A DNA stretch of 64,000 nucleotides, taken from NCBI RefSeq assembly GCF_000949635.1, contig NZ_BAFN01000001.1, forward strand, positions 1,116,001-1,180,000, in the 5' to 3' direction. A program made the position numbers and the translations under genes. Source of the DNA: Candidatus Brocadia sinica JPN1 (GTDB lineage: Bacteria; Planctomycetota; Brocadiia; Brocadiales; Brocadiaceae). This document shows, piece by piece, positions 56,790 to 64,000 of this stretch. The notes below the pieces were generated by a model. It was given only the letters and a program-made list of their open reading frames with translations, did no database searches and was not told the origin of the DNA. Each line of letters begins with the position of its first letter. Position 1 is the first letter of the stretch.

Positions 56790-56826
56790 CAACCCCCTGA
56801 GTCCCCTTTTTCTCAGGGGGAGATTT
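56790..56826. repeat. CCCCCTGAGTCCCC hairpin
   Basis: AACCCCCTGAGTCCCC is followed by TTTTTCTCAGGGGGAGATTTT. The stem-loop with flanking T residues lies between two convergent genes and may terminate both transcripts. Confidence 0.6.
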
Positions 56827-56884
56827 TTATGCACTACACCACTAAAACCCGCATGAAGAAAATGCAAATTCTTGAACTATTGGG

Positions 56885-57478
56885 TTAAACGCCCTTATCT
56901 TGCTTCTTCATAAATTCATCGATTTTTTTCCTGATCCTTTTGGCTTCTTCCTTCCCTAAAACGAGTTCAGCAAAATCCGTGGCAATCCCTGCTGCCTGGT
57001 CCGAAGAAATACCCTTGATCCTTGAAATCTTCCAGACACCATCTTCTACCACCAAGGTGCACTCCCCGAATCTTTCTTTCATAGGTAATCCACCGCTATT
57101 CAGGAGGAATTTTATATCTTCAGGATGCTGGTTAACCCTCAGGGTTTCCTCCATATCGGGAATCCTTGAGCGGATTTTTACAAGAGCGGTGTTACCGCCG
57201 ACTGATGTACTTATAATCTCCTGTCGTGCCGCATTGTGCGCGAGGTCAATAACTTCGATGAGCCTTGTCGGTGTGATCTTTTTTACATACTGTATGAGTT
57301 TCAGCCAATTGATAATCGTAGTATCAACTTTTGAGATGAAGGAATATGCCTTATTGTAGTCGTTGGTGCGTACTGCATTGAGGTACTTTTCTACTACTAC
57401 CCGCGGAGAGTCCTGGGCATAGCTAACTCTACAAAAGGCAATTATGGCAACAAAAAGAACGGAAATCAATTTTCTCAT
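56885..57478 (-). CDS. Exported NTF2-like protein of unknown function
   Basis: A 197-residue protein with a signal peptide (MRKLISVLFVAIIAFCRVSYAQ) and a DUF4878-like or NTF2-like domain: DSPRVVVEKYLNAVRTNDYN, KAYSFISKVD, then a C-terminal beta strand pair (CTLVVEDGVWKISRIKG). The domain binds small ligands in other families; no catalytic residues are apparent. The last 30 residues are highly charged and helical. It stands alone. Confidence 0.7.
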   Translation of the reverse strand: MRKLISVLFVAIIAFCRVSYAQDSPRVVVEKYLNAVRTNDYNKAYSFISKVDTTIINWLKLIQYVKKITPTRLIEVIDLAHNAARQEIISTSVGGNTALVKIRSRIPDMEETLRVNQHPEDIKFLLNSGGLPMKERFGECTLVVEDGVWKISRIKGISSDQAAGIATDFAELVLGKEEAKRIRKKIDEFMKKQDKGV

Positions 57479-57847
57479 ATTTTTCCCTCCTCATGAAAAT
57501 ACCGTACAAATTACTCAACTTGTTTTAATTTTATCATCATCAACCAATTTTGCAATGTTTCAGTTCAATAGGGAACGATTGAATCAGCGAAGACAAACTT
57601 GTTTGACCGTATTTCATGTAAAAATGCATCTGTTTGCAAACCGAAAGGATTTGTAAACCCTTTTCCCTGATCATTTTCTTGTTATTCAACTATGGATTTT
57701 TCTATTTTACCCAAAGATAAAGGATGTGTTATAATGTTTATAGAAATATAGGTTGCGGATATGTAAGAAAAAAGTGAGCCGGAGAAACAAAGTGACATAA
57801 ACGACCGATACAACAATTTTTTAATCAATCACAAAAGGAGGGGAAAA
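57479..57847. other. Divergent upstream region of two exported proteins
   Basis: No gene in 369 bases. TGTGTTATAAT at 57725-57735 is a good -10 box, without a clear -35, pointing to the DUF1264 gene. Directly before that gene lies the strong ribosome site AAAAGGAGGGG. Confidence 0.5.
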
Positions 57848-58603
57848 ATGCGTCGATATTCATGCAAGACGATGGTGAATAATGGAGCTTTCGTTGTGGT
57901 AATGGCGTTTCTCACTTTGATACTCACTCCATCAAAAGGCGCCATGGCGGAAAAAGGTGACCATGGTGTGGAAAATGTTAATAAGCTGAAGTATGCTGAT
58001 CCCGTCAAAGATATTCATCTCTACCTTTGCGCATTTCATATCGCCAAGAACAATCCGAAATTGGAGATAGAGGCACACCATTATTGTTCGATGCGGAATC
58101 TCAATATTAAGGGTGGCGACATCCATCAGTGTGTCATCTATGACTCCAAGGAAGTGCCCGCCAAGCTCCTTGGTATTGAGTACATTATCAGCAATGAGAC
58201 TTATCAAACACTCCCGGAAGGTGAAAAGAAGTTTTGGCATCCACATGCGTATGAGATAGTATCCGGACAGCTCATCGTGCCCGATTTAGCTGACATGGGT
58301 GACAAGGCTCTTGAAGGTTTTTTAACGAGTTGGGGGAAGACATTCCATACATGGCCTGATCCAACCACTGAGATCCCAATGGGCGAGCCGCTCCTCATGT
58401 GGTCTGCAGGGGCCGATGGACAGATCAGCAAAGAGATGATAGACAAACGCGACAAGCAGTTTGGCATCTCTGCTGACGCTCTCCGTGAACGAAGGAAGAT
58501 CTATGGCTACCAGGTCCCGAACGTAGATGTGCCGAAGTCAATTGATGAGATTGGCCGGCAATGGACGAGTAAGGGGCCGGATAAGCCGGAGAAATTAAAA
58601 TAA
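57848..58603 (+). CDS. Exported DUF1264 protein (OBAP1-like)
   Basis: A 251-residue protein of the DUF1264 family, related to plant oil-body-associated protein 1. A signal peptide (hydrophobic core AFVVVMAFLTLILTP, cleavage after AMA) is followed by the family motifs IHLYLCAFHIAKNNPKLEIE, AHHYCSMRNLN, CVIYDSKEVPAKLLGIEYII, EKKFWHPHAYEIVSGQL and GKTFHTWPDP. The conserved His residues may bind a metal. The function in bacteria is unknown. AAAAGGAGGGG precedes the ATG. Confidence 0.9.
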   Translation: MRRYSCKTMVNNGAFVVVMAFLTLILTPSKGAMAEKGDHGVENVNKLKYADPVKDIHLYLCAFHIAKNNPKLEIEAHHYCSMRNLNIKGGDIHQCVIYDSKEVPAKLLGIEYIISNETYQTLPEGEKKFWHPHAYEIVSGQLIVPDLADMGDKALEGFLTSWGKTFHTWPDPTTEIPMGEPLLMWSAGADGQISKEMIDKRDKQFGISADALRERRKIYGYQVPNVDVPKSIDEIGRQWTSKGPDKPEKLK

Positions 58604-58708
58604 AGAACCACGTTGGCATAAATAAACTGGAAATACCTCTTTAAACCAATACCGAAGAAGGAAGACTCCGCGAAGCCTCTGCCATATCTGAAGATATTAC
58701 ACGGTACC

Positions 58709-58861
58709 TTAAGGCGGTAATTGTAGATAGTTTTGAAACTCCTGTGGGTTCACTTTATCAATATGAAACTCATAGCTGAGATCTTTGATAAAATTCTTTA
58801 CCTGACAGTCTGAATTGTAGGAAGCGAAGATTTCATCCTTGGTTTCGTTATCAATCGGCAT
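58709..58861 (-). CDS. Possible 50-residue protein
   Basis: A short frame with ATG at 58861 preceded by GAGGCGATCG. It encodes MPIDNETKDEIFASYNSDCQ followed by VKNFIKDLSYEFHIDKVNPQ and a natural-looking stop at 58709. No family is recognised. The composition is protein-like, but the opposite strand is also open over part of the region, so the call is weak. Confidence 0.3.
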   Translation of the reverse strand: MPIDNETKDEIFASYNSDCQVKNFIKDLSYEFHIDKVNPQEFQNYLQLPP

Positions 58862-59001
58862 TGGTAACGATCGCCTCATACAGGGGTGGCAGCTCGAAGA
58901 GCGGTTTTTGGCATTTGTCCATCACTCTGACAGGGGTACATTTCCGTATTACGATAAATCCCCGTTCCCTACCCCATACAAATGTCTTTCAAACCCCTTT
59001 T

Positions 59002-59196
59002 TTAGAGATTTTTAAGAGATATCAAAATTTCTCCGGCATCGATACATCTGCAGATGGGGCATTTTTCTTTTGAAACAAGAGACCCGCGCTCTTTCAGCAG
59101 CGTAAATGCTTCCTTAAAAGAGCGAGATGTTATCTGCCAATTACCTCCATATTCTTTTAGATTCCCGCAAGCACAATATATTACTGGCTCAAACAT
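59002..59196 (-). CDS. Small Cys-containing protein
   Basis: A 64-residue frame with ATG at 59196, preceded by GAGGTGAACG. Cysteines in VIYCACG and KEKCPICRC could form one zinc site. No family is recognised. It may be a real small protein or a relic of a larger one. Confidence 0.4.
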   Translation of the reverse strand: MFEPVIYCACGNLKEYGGNWQITSRSFKEAFTLLKERGSLVSKEKCPICRCIDAGEILISLKNL

Positions 59197-59513
59197 GAGC
59201 GTTCACCTCTAAATGTATGTATGAAGTTATAAAGTTATCTTTGTAATAATACACCCTAAAAATGAAAAGTCAAAAGTCAAAAATTTCGATTCTTTCACGA
59301 TTATATTCAATGATGGGAGAAGCAGATGGAATCGGTGCGGATAGCAGATTCAGAGGAAAGCGCAATCTCATTCGTTGCAATATTGAAACACGACACAATA
59401 GCTGCGAGAACGAATGAAACAAATTACCCACCCTTTGCCATCTCTAAAAACACAAGGCAAATAGGCTACCCGTAAGATCCAAAGCTAAGGACTCAAATTG
59501 TGCCGTCGATTGG
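59197..59513. other. Spacer downstream of dabB, nothing recognised
   Basis: 317 bases with no gene, tRNA or clear terminator that I can support. Confidence 0.5.
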
Positions 59514-61475
59514 TTACGATGACCGGTATGCCATTTCATAGACTGATTTTGAATGCGGACCGAGAAACACGCGCGCATACATCCGGATGAGGGAAAGTCC
59601 GTCAATGACATAGCTCAGCGAAACCATGATAGCTAATACGACCTGGTCTTCACGAATGTGGATAAAGATCAGGTCTTCTCCCACAAAGGTCGGTGAAATT
59701 GGGAAACCTGATGCCCCCAAACATGCCAGCAGAAAAACAAAGGCAAATTTTGGATGGCGGTACGAATGACCGTGAAACTGATCCATGTCAATGCTGCCTT
59801 CGTGAGAACGCAGCCACCAGAGAATGATAAACCCTACGATTCCAGCAATGACAATACCGCTTAAATAAAGGCGGTCCTCGTTGAAATAGAAGCGTTCATT
59901 GACGGAAATCGCCAGCGCAATCCAAAAGTGATGCATGATCACCAGCAGCCAGCTCATGCGCGCCAGTTTTCTTTCGGCGAATGATTTCAATACCATCATC
60001 AGGGCAATGGAACAAAACAGGTAAGGAAGAGATTTTTCGAAGGGTTCCCAAAGCAGTTCCCGGTAGTAAACAAGGGCTACACCTGCAAAATAAGCCGGGA
60101 TACCGTAATAGACAACACGGTTTAAGGTAAGGAAATCCAGCCATTTCCCCAACCACTTTAATGGGTTCCACATATAGCGGTACATCAGGTTGTCAAGATT
60201 CCATTCTTTCAAGCAGAGCATGTAAATGGTGTATGCAGTCTTTCTGGAAAAGGAATCTTCAAAGGTGTGCTCGCGGGGTTTAAAGTTGTAAAACTGTTCC
60301 CGTATCAGATAACTCACCACCGAAGGAGAAACCAGGAGCTGGTACGCCCGCAGGAAGGCATTTCCGGCAAAGTGAACCAGGGCAACTTCCTCAAAACCGG
60401 CTGCTACTTCAATAAACATGATCCCGATTTGTGCGGCAGACGCATAAGCGATCTGGGTTTTTATTGTTGACTGTACCCGCGCAATACCCGTGGCAATGAT
60501 ACTGGTCGTTAACCCGATCACACCGATAACAATCCGAACGGCTAACTGATGCTCCCAAAAGGGAAATGTACGTAATAGCACAAAAACCCCTATGTGAACG
60601 GAAAGACTACCGTAAAAAATGGCACTGGATGGAGTGGGCCCTTCCATGGCGCGTGGCAACCACGAGGTAACCGGAAGTTGCGCCGACTTTGCTACTGCTG
60701 ACATTAATATCGTCAAGGAGATAAACAGGCCCATGAGGGTGTTTGCTTGAAGATGTGCGCTTACCAATTCATGATTAAGCAACTGCAAAAAGGAGACATT
60801 TCCGTGCCACAGGTGATGGCTCAGCCACATGGCCAGTATTAGCCCCACGTCGCCGAGCCGGTAAACGGAAACTACTTTTACGGCATTTTTTGCAGGCAGA
60901 TAGCGGTCACGGTAGAAGGCGATCAGCAGGAAGGAAGAGATACCAAGCATTTCCCACCCGATAAAAAGTGTTTCCAGATTACCGGAAAAAATGGTGATGT
61001 TATACCCCAGGTAAAATAAAAGAATCGTACTGAAAAACCTTTTATAACCTTCTTCGCGATGCAGGTAGTAGCGGCTGTAAGCAGCTACCTGGAAGAGGAT
61101 GATATCGCCTACGATCAGATAGGTAGCTGTGACGTTGTCAAAATAAAAACTAAGAAAAAATGAATATTTGGAAGTCTGGTAGAGCACCCATCCAGGCAGG
61201 TTCAGGTAATGATGATGTTGCAAAAGCCAATATATAATAAATCCGGCAGCCGTCAGCAAATGCAAACCCACGGTGACAAAAGCTACCCAGGAAATGACCT
61301 TTTCGTTTTTCTTCGGAATTGACCAGCTTATCAAAAATCCTAGTATCGGGATGAGAATAAAATACGGAAGAAACATTGCCATGTCTCCCGTTTTATACAT
61401 TGTCGCTAGATAAAACGATAAACTCTCATTCGGTATTTGAGATGATTGCATAGCTCCCTTCTCCGCGGAAAACAT
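59514..61475 (-). CDS. dabB: NuoL-like membrane subunit of inorganic carbon transporter
   Basis: A 653-residue Proton_antipo_M-type membrane protein with the half-channel motifs LETLFIGWEMLGISSFLLIA, SAVAKSAQLPVTSWLPRAM, EGPTPSSAIFYGSLSVHIGV and IKTQIAYASAAQIGIMF. It is NuoL-related, but the pairing with the downstream-encoded DUF2309 protein, the missing nuo neighbours and the SIHIG-type replacement of the usual HAATMV region identify it as DabB. DabB passes cations to drive CO2 hydration by DabA. The C-terminal part (about 400-653) is longer and more divergent than in complex I. It follows dabA after 147 bases. Confidence 0.85.
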   Translation of the reverse strand: MFSAEKGAMQSSQIPNESLSFYLATMYKTGDMAMFLPYFILIPILGFLISWSIPKKNEKVISWVAFVTVGLHLLTAAGFIIYWLLQHHHYLNLPGWVLYQTSKYSFFLSFYFDNVTATYLIVGDIILFQVAAYSRYYLHREEGYKRFFSTILLFYLGYNITIFSGNLETLFIGWEMLGISSFLLIAFYRDRYLPAKNAVKVVSVYRLGDVGLILAMWLSHHLWHGNVSFLQLLNHELVSAHLQANTLMGLFISLTILMSAVAKSAQLPVTSWLPRAMEGPTPSSAIFYGSLSVHIGVFVLLRTFPFWEHQLAVRIVIGVIGLTTSIIATGIARVQSTIKTQIAYASAAQIGIMFIEVAAGFEEVALVHFAGNAFLRAYQLLVSPSVVSYLIREQFYNFKPREHTFEDSFSRKTAYTIYMLCLKEWNLDNLMYRYMWNPLKWLGKWLDFLTLNRVVYYGIPAYFAGVALVYYRELLWEPFEKSLPYLFCSIALMMVLKSFAERKLARMSWLLVIMHHFWIALAISVNERFYFNEDRLYLSGIVIAGIVGFIILWWLRSHEGSIDMDQFHGHSYRHPKFAFVFLLACLGASGFPISPTFVGEDLIFIHIREDQVVLAIMVSLSYVIDGLSLIRMYARVFLGPHSKSVYEMAYRSS

Positions 61476-61622
61476 TCCGGACGAGATTCATGGTAGAAAA
61501 TTCCCAATCGGTTACCTTGATACCCATTTGGTAAAGACCACAATTGCGTTCTGCACTGCCTTTTGTCCAATTGCTGGTTGTAACATACTATTGCTCTATT
61601 GCTTTGGCAGAAATACGTATAA

Positions 61623-64000
61623 CTATTTCAATACGTAGACTGGTAAATTATCAATATTCTCTTCTATCAGCGGCGTTATGTCCGAAACCGTCTCGATTGT
61701 TTGCCTGAGTGGCTTATACGGAAAGAAAGCCCCATCCTTAAAACGGAAAAGTTCCTGCGTTTCAGGATTGATTGCAACGAGATGTACCCACTCATTGACA
61801 AACCATTCATAGGTTGCCGGTACCGTTTGGATTGTTTTCAGCACCACGTGGGGAAAATGCTCCACGATGACCAGGAGCCGGACGGGGTCATGCACTTCAA
61901 TCATCTGGCTGGGAAGCCCCGGCCGCAAATCCCCGTCAGCGCCATTGGCGACGGCAAATAGTCCCATGACATTGTGGGGAAGTTTTGTCCCTGCTCCCAA
62001 TTTCTGGTTATCAACCCGCGAGAAAAAATATTCAAGGTTAATGCCGCCGCACACGGGGGCAACGGCATTTAAAATATTGAGCAGATATTTTCCCTCCGGA
62101 TCGACCCGGTAATCAAATGAGTTAAAAAATGCCCGCCTGTCCAAAAACAGGTGCGAGGTCAGTGACCTTCTGCCCACAACGCACAGGGCGTTCGTGGCAT
62201 GGTTTAGCTCCGGGCGCGGTTCAAACAGAGATACCGAACGCCGGAGAATTTTTTTATGAATGGTTTTTGGTTTTTGTCTGGTATTAATGGAAACAAACCT
62301 TCTCGATCGTTCCTTGGCATTAAGGTCCAGTGCCTTTTCAAAGGTTTTCAGGTTGATTTGATGTCTTTTCTGGTTGCCAAGCGATAGAATGCCTTCATCA
62401 AAAAAGATAATTTCATCTCGGGTGGTATCATGCAGACCGCCCACAAACTGGGTCTCAGGCGGAATGGCAATTCCCCGCGTGCTCAGAATCTTTCTCACCC
62501 CGGAATGATTAAGGATATGGCACATAACGCGTGAGTTGGCAGAGCCGGCCTTTCCGGAACAAGCACCGCAATCATATGCTGCAAAGTGGGGATTGTTCAC
62601 ACTGCTCGCTCCATGTCCTAAGATATACACAATCGGGGAAAAATCTTTCACCAGTCCAATCATTTTCAGAAGCCCTTCAGCGCGGTTTGCCATCTCCTCA
62701 ATGGTGTACCCTATTTGCAGGCCATTTTCCGTATCACCCGGATGGATATTTTCGATGGTGAGCTTTGAAAACTTGTCCATATGGCGGAAGGAATATGACG
62801 CAGCAGGTCCCATGGTTGGCCTGAAAATGTTGAAAAATAAACGAACTGCCGACCAGAACCCGATCGTATGGGCGATCAATGCTCCGCCAAAAAAAGAGTG
62901 GGCATGTTTAGAGAAATGCACATCCTTTTTCCGTTCGCTTTTGCTCTCGACCTGCTTGATTAAATGTTTGGGCGTCACAGGCCAGGGGCACAGCTTCGTA
63001 TAAAACTTTCCTCCTTCGGGCTGGTAGAAAAACTCCGCACTAAAGAATCCGGGCGCACCGAAGGTTTCACTGTCGGGATCCAATTCTTCAACGTAACGAC
63101 GGAACGAACATTCCCGGTCGTCAATGCAAAAAACCGCCTGGAAACTGGCGTAATGTATCTTCTTTACTTCTTGTTTTTTTGCAATGAGACCTGCGAGAAC
63201 TTCATCATAATAGCTCCATTCAAACGCCTCCTGCCAAATCTGTCTCATTGCATGCAGCTCCCGTTCCGGAATCTCTGCGAATAGGTCAACAGGTTTTTCC
63301 GTAAGACTTTTGCAGAGCGGCTGCCAGTTTTTGCCAAAACGAAAATCGAGCGCATCTATTTCCAGCAGGAGTTCAAATATAATCAGTTCCTGGAGGGTAA
63401 TTTTCTTTCGGTCCAGTAGGGTTTGTGGTATGTCCTCCACCAGGGAAGCCATCCCTGACCAGCCCTGGTGGGCAAACTGCTGGTCAAACAAGTATTGCTT
63501 ATAGAGAGATTTATTTCCAATCAAGATGTCCAGCAACGCTTCGATTTTACAGTCGCTTTTCAGTAAAAGCCTTCTTGGCCAGTCTGTTCTGAAAAAGCTG
63601 GTGAAACTGAGTCGTTCCATTTCTCTGATTGAGGTGAGAAAGCCCTCATTCCGGACGGGAAAACTCCATATGGAAATGCCCTGGTCCAGATAACTGCAAA
63701 GGACACGGAAGAGCAGTGGATGCACCAGCGAATCCAGATCAATCTTATAATGCCTTTTCCAGTTGGCGCGCAAGGAACCTATCCGGGGTGACGGGAGTTC
63801 GCCGTATTGCTTGAAAATCGCATTCTCCTTCCATTCTTGCATAAGGGCAGGACTCTTTCGCTCGACAATAACTTTTTCAAGTATATCTTCCCGGATGCGG
63901 CCCGATTTGTAAAGGGAGCGGAATTCATCAATGGAGAAACTCACGCTATAACCAAAGATTTCTGAGGCGCGGCTGAGGCCGTTGTGAAATTTCAGATTCT
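61623..64000 (-). CDS. dabA: DUF2309 carbonic-anhydrase-like subunit of inorganic carbon transporter, partial
   Basis: A DabA protein (DUF2309) that, with DabB, converts CO2 to bicarbonate vectorially. Counting from a GTG at 63944, the zinc-site residues are C273 and D275 (VFCIDDRE), H444 (ILGHGASS) and C459 (AAYDCGACSG). The His-to-Cys distance of 15 equals that of the studied Halothiobacillus protein (H524/C539). The frame stays open from 63944 to the window edge and encodes KFHNGLSRASEIFGYS, which matches the usual DabA N-terminal region. The gene therefore continues beyond 64000 and the GTG is probably not the start. Confidence 0.88.
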   Translation of the reverse strand, partial: NLKFHNGLSRASEIFGYSVSFSIDEFRSLYKSGRIREDILEKVIVERKSPALMQEWKENAIFKQYGELPSPRIGSLRANWKRHYKIDLDSLVHPLLFRVLCSYLDQGISIWSFPVRNEGFLTSIREMERLSFTSFFRTDWPRRLLLKSDCKIEALLDILIGNKSLYKQYLFDQQFAHQGWSGMASLVEDIPQTLLDRKKITLQELIIFELLLEIDALDFRFGKNWQPLCKSLTEKPVDLFAEIPERELHAMRQIWQEAFEWSYYDEVLAGLIAKKQEVKKIHYASFQAVFCIDDRECSFRRYVEELDPDSETFGAPGFFSAEFFYQPEGGKFYTKLCPWPVTPKHLIKQVESKSERKKDVHFSKHAHSFFGGALIAHTIGFWSAVRLFFNIFRPTMGPAASYSFRHMDKFSKLTIENIHPGDTENGLQIGYTIEEMANRAEGLLKMIGLVKDFSPIVYILGHGASSVNNPHFAAYDCGACSGKAGSANSRVMCHILNHSGVRKILSTRGIAIPPETQFVGGLHDTTRDEIIFFDEGILSLGNQKRHQINLKTFEKALDLNAKERSRRFVSINTRQKPKTIHKKILRRSVSLFEPRPELNHATNALCVVGRRSLTSHLFLDRRAFFNSFDYRVDPEGKYLLNILNAVAPVCGGINLEYFFSRVDNQKLGAGTKLPHNVMGLFAVANGADGDLRPGLPSQMIEVHDPVRLLVIVEHFPHVVLKTIQTVPATYEWFVNEWVHLVAINPETQELFRFKDGAFFPYKPLRQTIETVSDITPLIEENIDNLPVYVLK

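Noticed and set aside
58643-58778. Plus-strand frame TNTEEGRLREASAISEDITR...
   Set aside because: It has no start codon or ribosome site and overlaps the slightly better minus-strand small frame; neither can be confirmed.

Overview
The window (about 43-45 % GC by eye) reads like a chromosome segment of a planctomycete of the anammox order Brocadiales (Candidatus Brocadia or Kuenenia type). This is inference. It rests on the combination of a complete single-copy nuo operon with NAD-module subunits of hydrogenase/formate-dehydrogenase style, a membrane-bound pyrophosphatase of the K+-dependent class, a DabAB-type inorganic carbon uptake pair, large secreted beta-propeller/PKD proteins and many palindromic intergenic repeats. 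No rRNA or tRNA gene was recognised.

Layout. 1-1119: a GT9 glycosyltransferase on the plus strand. 1254-16875: nuoA-B-C-D-E-F-G-(double desulforedoxin)-H-I-J-K-L-M-N, all on the minus strand, read from a strong promoter that abuts the nuoA start codon. 16.9-31.0 kb is a decaying accessory region: an IS1634-like transposase fragment, a LuxR-type regulator with frameshifts, an apparently intact HigBA toxin-antitoxin pair, two disrupted secreted proteins (Asp-box/PKD/NHL and SBBP/PKD), a frameshifted HicB-like gene, a partly deleted toxin-antitoxin pair, and a chimeric permease-EIIA-P-type ATPase pseudogene, separated by repeat-rich spacers. 31.3-41.9 kb is mostly housekeeping: trpD, rpsU, rsfS, a zinc-ribbon protein, hppA, an ABC exporter with a conserved partner, a group II intron RT relic, a GreA/Rnk-like factor and glutamate dehydrogenase.

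42.2-53.9 kb is a candidate anti-phage island on the plus strand: SNF2-type helicase with a DUF3883-like tail, TIGR04255-like protein, a small protein plus PIN nuclease, a DUF1156-type adenine methylase, a DUF433 protein and a DUF499-type ATPase. The helicase, methylase and ATPase resemble the helicase-methylase-ATPase (Hma) type of predicted defence cassette. The accessory genes between them are the part most worth testing.

54.0-64.0 kb carries an MFS transporter, an ion-transporter-superfamily permease, two secreted proteins, small uncertain ORFs and the dabB/dabA pair, with dabA running off the right edge.

How the genes fit together. Nuo, the pyrophosphatase and DabAB all couple redox or phosphate-bond energy to ion gradients and carbon uptake, as expected for a chemolithoautotroph. 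The 17-31 kb stretch looks like a site of repeated insertion and decay. All functions are inferred from sequence motifs only.
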